A stretch of DNA of 64,000 nucleotides from Shewanella khirikhana (GCF_003957745.1 NZ_CP020373.1:1426001-1490000); one strand, 5' to 3'; positions 53,889 to 63,239 are shown, numbered from the stretch's first letter. The notes: generated from the letters alone by a model not told the origin. Made by a program: numbers and translations.

Positions 53889-54931
53889 TTGGCCCCCTTG
53901 TCGAGATTTAAGTAGCGCACCAAATCACCCTCGGTGACATTGAGCACATCGGCCATGGCCGGGCTCATTACAATGCTGTGGGTTTCGGTATCGAGGCGAC
54001 ATTCATCGCTGACGGTGGCGCGAAATTCCTTACTGTCGCAGTTGCACACCGCGAGGTGGAATTCACCTTTTAACTCGGCCGGATTGTGGCTTATCACCAC
54101 CTTGACCCTGTGACTCTGGCGCACCGACTTGATTTGCTTAAGCTGGGCTTCCACCGTGGGGCCTGCATCGAACAGGTCTACATAGCCGCGATGCATAAAG
54201 CCTTCGTTTTCCAAAAGCTTAAGAGCAGGAACTGTATTTTCGTGCACCTGGCCTATGGTATCCCGGGCGGCTTTTGGCAACAGATCCACATAGATGGGGT
54301 AGCGCGGCATCAGGTCAGCAATAAAGCCCTTGTTGCCCACGCCAATCAGGTAATCGGCCTTGGAAAATTCCATATTGAAGAAAGTTTCCCGCAGCCAGCC
54401 CCAGAAGGGAGGCTGGCCGTCGGCATCGGCGGCGCCGCGCATCTCGGCAATCACCAGCTTGGCGAAGCGCTTGGGGTGCTCGGCCATAAACATAAAGCGC
54501 ACCTTGGACAGGAAGCGGCCATTAAGGCCCACCCGGTAAGGCTCGCGCAAAAACAGGGTGCAGATTTCGGTCACGCCTGTGTAATCGTTGCCCAGCGTCA
54601 GCACTTCCACCGGATTGAAAATATCCAGCTCTTTGCACTGATGCACCACGGTGCTTTTGTGGAAATGATACAGCGGGCTGCCAAGGCCAACCGAGGCCTC
54701 GATACCTGAAGCACCAAGGATTTCGCCGGTGTCTGTGTCTTCGAGCACAAACAGATAGCCCTGCTCGCCGGGCGCATCGATATCGGCGCCAAAGCTTGCT
54801 TCAGAATGGGCGATTTTCTGGGTCAGTTTTCGCTCGCAAAGGGGCAGGGACGTAAAACCTGCTCCGGATTCCCGCGCCATGGTCATCAGCGCCTGGAAGT
54901 CCGAACCCTGTATAGGACGGATAAGTAACAT
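53885..54931 (-). CDS. astA: Arginine N-succinyltransferase
   Basis: A 348-aa enzyme that transfers succinyl from succinyl-CoA to arginine, step 1 of the AST pathway. The start MLLIRPIQGSDFQALM is the family N-terminus; the ORF extends 21 codons further upstream without support. Typical segments are GYLFVLEDTDTGEILGASGIEA, 'YHFHKSTVVHQCKELDIF' and 'YVDLLPKAARDTIGQVH'. It is coupled to astD. astB and astE are not in the window. Confidence 0.96.
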   Translation of the reverse strand: MLLIRPIQGSDFQALMTMARESGAGFTSLPLCERKLTQKIAHSEASFGADIDAPGEQGYLFVLEDTDTGEILGASGIEASVGLGSPLYHFHKSTVVHQCKELDIFNPVEVLTLGNDYTGVTEICTLFLREPYRVGLNGRFLSKVRFMFMAEHPKRFAKLVIAEMRGAADADGQPPFWGWLRETFFNMEFSKADYLIGVGNKGFIADLMPRYPIYVDLLPKAARDTIGQVHENTVPALKLLENEGFMHRGYVDLFDAGPTVEAQLKQIKSVRQSHRVKVVISHNPAELKGEFHLAVCNCDSKEFRATVSDECRLDTETHSIVMSPAMADVLNVTEGDLVRYLNLDKGAK

Positions 54932-55008
54932 AATTCGGTTCTCTTGGTTTGTGTGGAAGGCGAAAGGGCTAAGTGCCCAATCGCCTGTTCGCACAAGTGC
55001 CTAGGGGC

Positions 55009-56226
55009 TTAACCGGCGTTAAGCCTGGCAACCAATTTGGCGATGGCGGCGTCGAAACGCGCCAGGCCTTCCCGAACGTCTGCCTCAGGAATGATAAGAG
55101 AAGGGGCGAAACGTACCACGTTTTGACCGGCCATCAGCAAGAGCACACCTTCTTCGGCGGCGGCCAGCATAAAGTCGCGGGCTTTGCCGGCGTAGTCGGC
55201 ATTGAGCGCCGCGCCCAAGAGCAGACCCTTGCCACGCACTTCGGTGAAAACCTGGTACTTGTCGTTGATGGCATTGAGACCATCGCGGAACAGCTGCTCA
55301 CGGGCTTTTACGCCATCCAGCACTTCCGGAGTATTCACTGTGTTGAAGGCCGCCAGACCCACGGCACAGGCCAGTGGGTTGCCGCCGTAGGTACTGCCAT
55401 GGGTGCCCACCACCAGATGCTTGGCAAGTTCAGTGGTGGTCAGCATGGCGCCGATGGGGAAGCCGCCGCCAAGGGCTTTGGCGGTGGTCAGCACATCCGG
55501 TGTCACGCCCAGGCCCATATAGGCATAGAGCTCGCCGGTGCGGCCAACGCCGGTTTGTACTTCATCAAATACCAGCAGCGCATTGTGCTGGTCACACAGC
55601 TCGCGCACGCCCTTGATAAATTCTGGGGTTGGATTGATGATGCCGCCTTCGCCCTGCAGCGGCTCCAGTACCACGGCGCAGGTGCGATCGGAAATCAGTG
55701 CCTTCACGCTGTCGAGATTATTGTATTCGGCATGGTCGATATCGGCGGGCTTGGGGCCAAAGCCATCGGAGTAGGCTGGCTGACCACCCACGGATACGGT
55801 AAACAGGGTGCGGCCATGGAAGCCTTGTTTGAAGGCGATAATCTGCGATTTATCAGCGCCAAACTTGTTCAGTGCCACGCGGCGCACCAGTTTGAGGGCC
55901 GCTTCGTTGGCTTCGGCGCCCGAGTTGGCAAAGTACACCTTCTCGGCGAAGGTGTTATCCACCAACTGCTTGGCCAGCATCAGCGCAGGCTCGTTGGTCA
56001 TGGTGTTGGACAGGTGCCACAGTTTTTGTGCCTGTTCAGTGAGGGCAGACACCAGTGCAGGATGGCAATGGCCCAGGCAGTTAACGGCAATGCCACCGGC
56101 AAAATCGATAAACTCGCGGCCTTGCTGATCCCACAGGCGTGACCCCAGGCCCTTTACCGGAATGATAGGGGATGGCGCGTAGTTGGGAACCATCACTTCA
56201 TCGAATAAACTTCTGTTGATATGCAT
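55009..56226 (-). CDS. astC: Acetylornithine/succinylornithine aminotransferase
   Basis: A 405-aa PLP enzyme, class III. Start MHINRSLFDEVMVPNYAPSP was chosen over an in-frame start 16 codons upstream. The PLP Lys is in TTAKALGGGFPIGAM; DEVQTGVGRTGELYAY and GTHGSTYGGNP are family motifs. In this operon it acts on succinylornithine (AST step 3), and the same enzyme usually also serves arginine synthesis (argD). It is 77 bp upstream of astA. It diverges from an Lrp/AsnC regulator, with a shared 153-bp control region. Confidence 0.94.
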   Translation of the reverse strand: MHINRSLFDEVMVPNYAPSPIIPVKGLGSRLWDQQGREFIDFAGGIAVNCLGHCHPALVSALTEQAQKLWHLSNTMTNEPALMLAKQLVDNTFAEKVYFANSGAEANEAALKLVRRVALNKFGADKSQIIAFKQGFHGRTLFTVSVGGQPAYSDGFGPKPADIDHAEYNNLDSVKALISDRTCAVVLEPLQGEGGIINPTPEFIKGVRELCDQHNALLVFDEVQTGVGRTGELYAYMGLGVTPDVLTTAKALGGGFPIGAMLTTTELAKHLVVGTHGSTYGGNPLACAVGLAAFNTVNTPEVLDGVKAREQLFRDGLNAINDKYQVFTEVRGKGLLLGAALNADYAGKARDFMLAAAEEGVLLLMAGQNVVRFAPSLIIPEADVREGLARFDAAIAKLVARLNAG

Positions 56227-56379
56227 GCAAAGCCTCTGTTTTTGTATTGTTTTATCGTCGGGCTCAAGGCCCATTCTTTAGTTATCCCTGTATTATATTG
56301 AGCAGAAGTTGCAATTTGCAGCAGCGTTATTAACAATATGTTCGGTGATATTTGCAAAATAACGGAATGATTTATCAAA

Positions 56380-56808
56380 ATGATAAGCAAAGAGGACGAG
56401 CGGCTGCTGGCGCTGCTGAAAAATAATGCCCGCATCAGCGTATCGGATCTGGCCCGTGCGCTGGATTTATCCCGCTCGACCGTGCAGACCCGCATTGCCC
56501 GGCTTGAGCAAACCGGTGTGATAAAAGGCTACGGCGTTGAGCTGGGTGAGGCTTATACCAGCCACCTGGTATCGGCTCATGTGGCAATTAAGGTAAAGCA
56601 GAAATTCACCACCAAGACCAATGTAGAATTAAAGAAGATGCACAGGATCAGCGAGTTGTACGCTATCAGCGGCGAGTACGACCTGATTGCCGTGGTGCAG
56701 GCGCAGACCACAGAGCAGCTCAGTCACCTGCTGGATGATATTGGTAATCTTGATGGGGTAGAGCGCACCACCTCGTCGGTTATTCTGGAAACCAAGTTCA
56801 AGCGCTGA
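56380..56808 (+). CDS. Lrp/AsnC family transcriptional regulator
   Basis: A 142-aa regulator. The N-terminal HTH is DERLLALLKNNARISVSDLARALDLSRSTVQTRIARLEQ, followed by the RAM ligand-binding domain (residues ~65-135) ending VERTTSSVILETKFKR. It is divergent from astC, so it probably controls the ast genes in response to an amino acid; no operator sequence could be assigned in the gap. Confidence 0.9.
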   Translation: MISKEDERLLALLKNNARISVSDLARALDLSRSTVQTRIARLEQTGVIKGYGVELGEAYTSHLVSAHVAIKVKQKFTTKTNVELKKMHRISELYAISGEYDLIAVVQAQTTEQLSHLLDDIGNLDGVERTTSSVILETKFKR

Positions 56809-56884
56809 TGGCGACTCTGTACCCAGGCGACAGAGCTGTTTAGCTACTGAGTGCGCTGATTCGGCTTGCTATTTAGGCCATTGA

Positions 56885-57775
56885 TTAATGGCGGCGCTTT
56901 ATCTCATCAATCAGCGCCGTTGCCAGTGGTGTAGCGGCATTGCTTTTTGAGGTAATGAGTACCACTGGAATCTGGTAGCAGTATTTTTCCGGCAAAATCG
57001 CTTTAAACAGCCCCTTATTGACCCAGTGGCTGGCGTAGTGCTCCGGCAGGTAACCGATAAACTTGCCCGATAGAATAAGATGGGCAATGCCTTCATCGTG
57101 GTAGGCGGTGGCGGTGTTTTGATAGTTGAGGTCGTCGTTACGCATCTCTTTGTCGCGCATATAGTTACTGGTAATAACCTCGGCGTTTTGGAGCAGCGCA
57201 GGCACCTTGTCTGGGTTGCAGTCAAACAGTGGATGACCGACACCGCAATACAAGTAGTTGGTTTCGTTGTGCAGTGGGTGGTAATCCAGCCCGCGCAAAT
57301 GATGACGGCTTACGCCAATTCCCACCAAAGAGCGGCCGTTAACCACAGAGGTTTCCACCTCCCGCGCTTCACACACGTTGATATCAAACTGGATATGGTT
57401 GCTTTTGGCTTTGAGCGCCGCAATCACTCCGGCAATGTCACAACGTGGGTCGCTCACCAAAGTATCAATTACCGCAATGCTGACCCGGCCTGCCAGCTCC
57501 TGCTTGGCGCTGGCCACAGTGGATGCGAAGGCGTCGCAGTGCTGCAGCAGCTCCAACGATGCCTGATAGGTTACCCGGCCAGACTCTGTCAGTTCAAAGC
57601 CGCTGCGGCCGCGCTTACACAGTTTTATGCCGAGGCGCACTTCCAAATCCGACAGGTGTGCACTGATGGTGGAGCGGCCAATATTGAGCCGGGATTCTGC
57701 CGCCGACAGGCCGCCGCACTCAACAATGGCCACGAATATCCTCAGCAGCTTTAAATCGACGTCATGAACCTGCAC
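56885..57775 (-). CDS. LysR family transcriptional regulator, divergent from hutH
   Basis: A 296-aa LysR regulator. The winged HTH is DLKLLRIFVAIVECGGLSAAESRLNIGRSTISAHLSDLE near residues 6-45; a periplasmic-binding-like effector domain follows. The start is GTG with AGGAAGG upstream. It faces hutH across a 204-bp gap, so it likely regulates the hut genes. Classical hut operons use the GntR-type repressor HutC, so a LysR regulator here is unusual. Confidence 0.9.
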   Translation of the reverse strand: MQVHDVDLKLLRIFVAIVECGGLSAAESRLNIGRSTISAHLSDLEVRLGIKLCKRGRSGFELTESGRVTYQASLELLQHCDAFASTVASAKQELAGRVSIAVIDTLVSDPRCDIAGVIAALKAKSNHIQFDINVCEAREVETSVVNGRSLVGIGVSRHHLRGLDYHPLHNETNYLYCGVGHPLFDCNPDKVPALLQNAEVITSNYMRDKEMRNDDLNYQNTATAYHDEGIAHLILSGKFIGYLPEHYASHWVNKGLFKAILPEKYCYQIPVVLITSKSNAATPLATALIDEIKRRH

Positions 57776-57979
57776 TTATGCCTTCCTGTGGTGGCTGTCT
57801 ATCGAATGCTGCTCAGTTGAAAACAAACCTGCCAGACAATAGTTCGATAAATCCGGAATGAATTACGGTTATTGTGCATTTATAAAACTTCATCGGCAAG
57901 CTAGCATGATGGCAATAGGGGTAAACCAAGGGCTTTACCCACAAATAAAAACGATAAAACAAATTGTTAGGAGCCAAAG

Positions 57980-59473
57980 ATGCGTTTTAGATATGGTGTT
58001 GACCATCTCACTCTCGAAACCGTAAACGGCATTGCCAACGGCAGTATTCAGGCCGAGCTGTGCCAGCAAGCCATCGACAAGATCAACGCCAGCCGCCATA
58101 ACGTGGATGTGATGGCCGCATCCGACAAGGCCATTTATGGCATCAACACCGGTTTTGGCCCTCTGTGCGACACTCAGATCTCTCCGGCCGAAACCCATCT
58201 TTTGCAGAAAAACCTGCTGATCACCCATGCGGTGGGCGTGGGCGAACCCATTGCCAAGTCCATCTCCAAGCTGATGCTGATCACCAAGGTACACGCCCTG
58301 AGCCAGGGCTTCTCCGGCATTCGCCTGGAAGTGGTTGAGCGCATGCTGGCCTTTATTGCCCTTGATCTTATTCCTGTGGTACCGGAGCAGGGCTCTGTGG
58401 GCGCCTCGGGCGATCTGGCGCCGCTGTCGCACCTCTTTTTACCGCTGATTGGCGAAGGTGAGTTCTGGCAGGGCGATAGCATAGTTTCTGCCGCCCAAGC
58501 CCTGAAGGCCAATGGCCTTGCACCGCTTGAGCTGCACGCCAAAGAAGGCCTGGCACTGATTAACGGCACCCAGTTTATTTTGTCCCATGCCATTACCGCG
58601 CTGACCAAGATGGCGTATCTGCTTGATTTGGCGGATATGGCCGGCGCCATGAGCATTGAAGGCATGCAGGGCAGTCAGTCGCCATTTCGCGCCGAACTGC
58701 ATGAAATCCGCCCCTTTGCCGGCAATATTGAAGTAGCCGCCCGCATGCGCAAGTTCTTTGCTGGCTCTGAGAACATGGCTTCCCACGAAGATTGCGACCG
58801 GGTGCAGGATCCATACTCGCTGCGCTGTATCCCCCAGGTACACGGCGCCTCACGCAATGCCTTCAATCATTTGAAGGAACTGGCCGAAATCGAGATGAAC
58901 TCGGTCACCGACAACCCGATCGTTATCAGCAGCGAAGAAGCCATTTCCGGTGGCGGTTTCCACGGCCAACCTCTGGCCATGGTTCTGGATTACACCTCCA
59001 TTGCTGCGGCTGAGCTGGGTAACATCGCCGATCGCCGCTGCTATTTGCTGCTCGAAGGTTTGCACGGTCTGCCTCGCCTTTTAACCACCTCCGGCGGCCT
59101 TAACTCCGGCATGATGATCCCCCAGTACGTAACCGCAGCGCTGGTTACCGAAAACAAATCCCTGTGCTTCCCGCCATCGGCCGACAGTGTGCCAACCTCC
59201 ATGGGCCAGGAAGACCATGTGTCCATGGGCAGTATCTCAGGTCGTAAACTCAATCAGATTTTGGGCAACCTTGAGAAAATCTTCGCCATTGAGCTTATGT
59301 ATGCCGCCCAGGCCATTGATTTCCGCCGCCCCAACCGCTGCTCGGACATTATTGAGCAAAACCATGCCCTTATTCGCGAGAAAGTGGCCAAGCTTGAAGA
59401 AGACAGATTGCTCAAGCCCGATATCGACGCCATCATTGCCCTGGTGAAAGCCCAGGCCTTTATTGTGAACTGA
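57980..59473 (+). CDS. hutH: Histidine ammonia-lyase
   Basis: A 497-aa MIO enzyme that converts histidine to urocanate and ammonia. The self-forming MIO triad A142-S143-G144 lies in GSVGASGDLAPLSH. YGINTGFGPL and NLLITHAVGVGEP are the conserved active-site loops (most HALs have SH where this has TH), and QDPYSLRCIPQVHG and 'SMGQEDHVSMG' complete the set. AGGAG precedes the ATG. hutU follows at 15 bp. Substrate choice among histidine and aromatic amino acids is settled mainly by the urocanase neighbour. Confidence 0.93.
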   Translation: MRFRYGVDHLTLETVNGIANGSIQAELCQQAIDKINASRHNVDVMAASDKAIYGINTGFGPLCDTQISPAETHLLQKNLLITHAVGVGEPIAKSISKLMLITKVHALSQGFSGIRLEVVERMLAFIALDLIPVVPEQGSVGASGDLAPLSHLFLPLIGEGEFWQGDSIVSAAQALKANGLAPLELHAKEGLALINGTQFILSHAITALTKMAYLLDLADMAGAMSIEGMQGSQSPFRAELHEIRPFAGNIEVAARMRKFFAGSENMASHEDCDRVQDPYSLRCIPQVHGASRNAFNHLKELAEIEMNSVTDNPIVISSEEAISGGGFHGQPLAMVLDYTSIAAAELGNIADRRCYLLLEGLHGLPRLLTTSGGLNSGMMIPQYVTAALVTENKSLCFPPSADSVPTSMGQEDHVSMGSISGRKLNQILGNLEKIFAIELMYAAQAIDFRRPNRCSDIIEQNHALIREKVAKLEEDRLLKPDIDAIIALVKAQAFIVN

Positions 59474-59488
59474 GGGAGGCACCACAGA

Positions 59489-61501
59489 ATGGATACTCAG
59501 ATGACTTTTCACGCACAAATCCAGCAGGGGATCCCAAGTGAGCTGCCTGCGCCAAAGCCTTATCCGGCGGGGGCCAACCGTGCGCCCAAGCGCAAAGACA
59601 TCCTCACCCCAGCCGAAAAACAGCTGGCCGTGCGTAACGCGCTGCGCTATTTCCCCGCCGAGTGGCATCAGGAACTGGCGGTAGAGTTTGCCAAAGAACT
59701 CAATGACTTTGGCCGTATCTACATGTACCGCTTCAAGCCTTCATACGCCATGAAGGCCCGCGCCATTTCCGACTATCCGGCCAAATGTGAGCAGGCTGCC
59801 GCCATCATGCTGATGGTTGACAACAACCTCGACCCAGCCGTAGCCCAGCATCCTGAAGAGCTGATCACCTACGGTGGTAATGGCGCTGTGTTCCAGAACT
59901 GGGCCCAATATCGCCTGACCATGAAGTACTTAAGCGAGATGGAAGCGGATCAGACCCTGCACCTGTACTCGGGTCACCCCATGGGGCTGTTCCCATCCTC
60001 GGTGGATGCGCCGCGGGTAGTGGTAACCAACGGCATGATGATCCCCAACTATTCCAAGCCCGACGACTGGGAGCGCTTCAATGCGCTGGGTGTAACCCAA
60101 TACGGCCAGATGACCGCAGGTTCCTTTATGTACATTGGCCCCCAGGGCATTGTGCACGGCACCACCATCACGGTAATGAACGGTTTCCGTAAGGTGCTGG
60201 AAAAGTGCGATAGCCCCAAGGGCAAGATTTTCCTGACCGCCGGTCTTGGTGGCATGAGCGGTGCCCAGCCCAAGGCGGGCAACATCGCTGGCTGTATCAC
60301 AGTGTGCGCCGAGGTGAACCCCAAGGCCGCCACCAAGCGCCACGAGCAGGGCTGGGTGGATGAGCTTATCGACAATATGCCAGCACTGGTTGAGCGGGTT
60401 AAACAGGCCCAGGCCAACGAAGAAGTGGTATCCATCGCCTTTATCGGCAACGTGGTAAACGTATGGGAAGCCTTTGACGAGCATGATATTTTTGTTCACC
60501 TTGGCTCAGATCAAACCTCGCTGCACAATCCCTGGTCCGGCGGCTACTATCCGGTGGATGTAAGCTTCGATGAGTCCAACCGCCTTATTCGTGAACAGCC
60601 TGAGCTATTTAAAGCCAAGGTGCAGGCAACCCTCAAGCGCCACGCCGAGGCCATTAACCGCCATACCGCCAAGGGCACTTACTTCTTCGATTATGGCAAC
60701 GCCTTCCTGCTTGAAGCTTCCCGCGCTGGCGGCGATGTGATGGCAGCCAATGGCATCGACTTTAAGTATCCATCTTACGTGCAGGATATTCTGGGCCCCA
60801 TGTGTTTTGACTATGGCTTTGGCCCGTTCCGCTGGGTGTGCACTTCGGGCAACAGTGCCGATCTCGACCGTACCGACGCCATTGCCGCCGAGGTGCTGGA
60901 GCGGCTGATGGCCCAGTCGCCGGAAGAAATTCAGCAGCAGATGCAGGACAACATCACCTGGATTAAAGACGCCAAAGAAAACAAGCTGGTGGTGGGTTCA
61001 CAGGCGCGTATTCTCTATGCCGACGCCGAAGGCCGGATGGAAATCGCCAAGGCCTTTAACGATGCCATCAATCGCGGCGAAATCGGCCCTGTGGTGCTCG
61101 GCCGTGACCATCATGACGTGAGCGGCACCGACTCACCGTTCCGCGAAACCTCCAACATCTACGATGGCAGTCGCTTTACCGCCGATATGGCCATTCATAA
61201 CGTGATTGGCGACAGCTTCCGCGGCGCTACCTGGGTGTCCATCCACAACGGTGGCGGGGTAGGTTGGGGCGAAGTGATCAACGGTGGCTTCGGCATGCTG
61301 CTCGATGGCACTGAAGCTGCGGAGCGCCGCTTAAAATCGATGCTGCTGTTCGATGTGAATAACGGCATTGCCCGTCGCAGCTGGGCCCGCAACGAAGAAG
61401 CCAATTTCGCCATCAAACGCGAAATGGCTCGTACGCCCAAGCTCAAGGTGACCCTGGCCAATCTGGTAGACGACGACATCATCAACGGCCTTGAGTTTTA
61501 A
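59489..61501 (+). CDS. hutU: Urocanate hydratase, long (eukaryote/Bacteroidetes-like) form
   Basis: A 670-aa NAD-containing enzyme that turns urocanate into imidazolone propionate. Family signatures are 'MYRFKPSYAMKARAI', ITYGGNGAVFQNWAQYRL, YSGHPMGLFPSS, QTSLHNPWSGGYYPV and the late VSIHNGGGVGWGEVINGG. The classical bacterial HutU has about 555 residues; this one has the ~670-residue size and N-terminal extension of animal urocanase. hutI and hutG are not in the window. GGGAGG precedes the start; a terminator follows. Confidence 0.93.
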   Translation: MDTQMTFHAQIQQGIPSELPAPKPYPAGANRAPKRKDILTPAEKQLAVRNALRYFPAEWHQELAVEFAKELNDFGRIYMYRFKPSYAMKARAISDYPAKCEQAAAIMLMVDNNLDPAVAQHPEELITYGGNGAVFQNWAQYRLTMKYLSEMEADQTLHLYSGHPMGLFPSSVDAPRVVVTNGMMIPNYSKPDDWERFNALGVTQYGQMTAGSFMYIGPQGIVHGTTITVMNGFRKVLEKCDSPKGKIFLTAGLGGMSGAQPKAGNIAGCITVCAEVNPKAATKRHEQGWVDELIDNMPALVERVKQAQANEEVVSIAFIGNVVNVWEAFDEHDIFVHLGSDQTSLHNPWSGGYYPVDVSFDESNRLIREQPELFKAKVQATLKRHAEAINRHTAKGTYFFDYGNAFLLEASRAGGDVMAANGIDFKYPSYVQDILGPMCFDYGFGPFRWVCTSGNSADLDRTDAIAAEVLERLMAQSPEEIQQQMQDNITWIKDAKENKLVVGSQARILYADAEGRMEIAKAFNDAINRGEIGPVVLGRDHHDVSGTDSPFRETSNIYDGSRFTADMAIHNVIGDSFRGATWVSIHNGGGVGWGEVINGGFGMLLDGTEAAERRLKSMLLFDVNNGIARRSWARNEEANFAIKREMARTPKLKVTLANLVDDDIINGLEF

Positions 61502-61576
61502 GGCCCTTTGGAGCTGCTGCGCGAGTCAGGCATTAAAGACTGGCTGAACATTGTGCAAGCTAAGTCTCTCAAACAA

Positions 61577-61602
61577 AAAAACGCCCCCTGTGGGCGTTTT
61601 TT
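61577..61602 (+). terminator. Terminator of hutHU
   Basis: ACGCCC (61581-61586), loop CCTGT, GGGCGT (61592-61597) extended by A/T pairs, T-run. Confidence 0.85.
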
Positions 61603-61955
61603 GTTGTTCACTTATCTGTTTTATTTGCATTTGATTTGAGTTTGATTGCCATTAGCGGCCTGATGGTGGGAGCCAGGCGAAAGTGCACGCGACTGGATAA
61701 CAAAGGAATTAACGGGCTGATGCCGCCAGTGCCCCTTGGTGTTCGGACCCTATGCACCAGCACCAAAACCCCTTGTCGACGTAGCATCTGCATTTAATCG
61801 TGTATCATCCCCTATATTAACGCTTGCCTAAGGCGTCAAACATTTGCAAAGATGTTGTAATTAAAATGGAATTTCTAAGCAAAGGACGACGCAAACACAG
61901 TCTCGCCCCTGCGGTAGCCATGCCAATTACCCAGCTACTGTTTTAATCTATGCAC
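61603..61955. other. Non-coding gap between hutU and the integrase remnant
   Basis: About 350 bp. It contains a 26-codon ATG ORF at 61867-61947 (plus strand) with no ribosome site, and a few short inverted stretches that are too weak to call attC. Nothing here is supported as a gene. Confidence 0.5.
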
Positions 61956-62999
61956 TTACGGCAGTCTATCGAGCGGACTGACGGTGCTGGCATAGTGCTG
62001 ACCCAGAACGTGGGTATAAATCTGCGTGGTACTTTCTTATTGAAAAGCGTCATCGTTATGACCCAATAACTCCTGCACGGTACGGATATCGTAACCGGCC
62101 TGAAGTAAGTGAGTGGCACAAATTCAGCGGGACTGAATTTGAACAGCTCCGCTGGCCCGAAGGGGAAATACAGGGAAGTATTTTATAAATGAATGGCGAA
62201 AGGTATGGCAGCTGATTTTCTTACAGAGTCCAATTTTTTGTCCCGCGATAGAGAGCGCCTTTCGCACCAAGCTTTCATGTAAATGGTGACGACACAGTTC
62301 ACCTGTTACGGGATGTGCACACCGCGTCGTGCTCGGAAATATAAACATCCAAGCAGGGCTGCGAAAAGCACCAGGATATTTGCGCCCAAGTGCATGTGGC
62401 AAAGAGGGACCCACCCCAAGCGCATTATCTTTTTGCTGAATGGCAAAACTGCTGGATATCCGCAACTGCAGCCATGGAATACAGGATGCCGCGAGCAAGG
62501 TTTGCCGGTCTTTATTGCCTTTGCCGTCGCGCACAGTGACACATAGTCTGTCCAGATCCACATCCTGGATCCGCAAGCGCAGACACTCGGAAACACGTAA
62601 GCCACTGCTGTAAAGCATTTGAACAATCTGAGATGCTGCACCATCAAGTTGTGCAATAATTTTCGCGACTTGCACTGCCGACAGCACCACAGGCAAATGC
62701 CGTTGCTTAGTCGCCAGCGAAAAGCCGAGGTCACCCAGCTCGATACGCAAAAACTTTTGGTATAAGAACGCCAAAGCGTTCAGCGCCACTTTTTGCGTAT
62801 TAATTGCAACATGGCGTTCAACCGCAAGATAAGTTAAAAATGCCGCGATCTCTTCTTTGCCAAGGGTTTCCGGATGGCGTTTATGGTTAAAGAGAATGTA
62901 GCGCTTGATCCAATGCAGATAAGCATGTTCAGTACGTAAGCTATATCCGCGTAGACGCATATCATCACTGACAGCGCGAAGAAAGGGACTCTTACTCAT
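61956..62999 (-). pseudogene. intI: Integron integrase IntI, disrupted by two in-frame insertions
   Basis: A tyrosine recombinase of the integron class. ATG 62999 has GGAG 8 bases upstream. The N-terminal SAM-like domain, SSGLRVSECLRLR (catalytic Arg), the IntI-specific extra segment (KYPGAFRSPAWMF...GELCRHHLHES) and SCHTFRHSF are intact. A 69-nt insertion (62118-62186) then brings a TGA at 62124. Frame is kept and coding resumes with ATHLLQAGYDIRTVQELLGH. A second insertion (62034-62051) brings TAA, after which STTQIYTHVLGQHYAS holds the nucleophilic Tyr, ending SPLDRLP. Without the two insertions the protein is about 319 aa, the normal IntI size. As read, translation stops after 291 aa without the Tyr, so it should be inactive. 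Confidence 0.9.
62118..62186. other. 69-nt structured insertion in intI
   Basis: Inserted exactly between the codons for HSF and ATH. It contains CAAATTCAG-N5-CTGAATTTG (62119-62141), a CAGC/GCTG hairpin and AAATAC-N6-GTATTT, so it is nearly all hairpins. The length is a multiple of three. The origin is unknown. Confidence 0.8.
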
Positions 63000-63014
63000 G
63001 GCGATCTCCAAGTG

Positions 63015-63030
63015 CTGTATATAAATACAG
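63015..63030 (-). promoter_or_regulatory. LexA (SOS) box of intI
   Basis: CTGTATATAAATACAG fits CTGT-N8-ACAG with an AT-rich centre and a flanking TA on one side. It is 16 bp before the intI start and would cover the promoter, the arrangement known for SOS-controlled integron integrases. Confidence 0.85.
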
Positions 63031-63176
63031 TATTATCGAGATTTTGGCGATTTCAAGTCAGAATTGATCCGATAAGCAGTTGGGTTATCCAACCATTAAA
63101 AATAATATTGCTATGTAAATCATTGGGTTATATCTCAATTGTCGCGAGATAATGTGCCAGCATCCAGGGAGATAAC

Positions 63177-63189
63177 GAGAATGCTCATT
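63177..63189. repeat. Inverted repeat, left arm, in the intI-attI region
   Basis: GAGAATGCTCATT; its exact reverse complement is at 63279-63291. Spacing between arms is 89 bp. Confidence 0.85.
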
Positions 63190-63239
63190 TTCATCGTAAA
63201 TTTATCTGGACAAAATGACGTAACTTAATAATTATTAAG

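Noticed and set aside
54973..56142. A 389-aa open frame antisense to astC
   Set aside because: It covers the aminotransferase gene and shows no homologous motif.
56227..56379. Possible ArgR or Lrp boxes between astC and the Lrp-like gene
   Set aside because: No stretch fits either consensus well enough to name.
57776..57979. Possible LysR operator (T-N11-A) between the regulator and hutH
   Set aside because: Several weak matches exist in this AT-rich gap and none is a clear inverted repeat.
61608..61793. A 61-aa minus-strand ORF between hutU and the integrase remnant
   Set aside because: No ribosome site, no recognisable motif, biased composition; not supported.
61650..61850. Weak inverted stretches that might be attC relics on the hutU side of intI
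   Set aside because: The pairing is too poor and no GTTRRRY/RYYYAAC pair is present; cassettes are expected on the other side of intI.
61867..61947. A 26-codon ORF (MEFLSKGRRKHSLAP...) before the integrase remnant
   Set aside because: It is short, has no ribosome site and matches no family that I know; it could be a fragment of an older gene but this cannot be shown.
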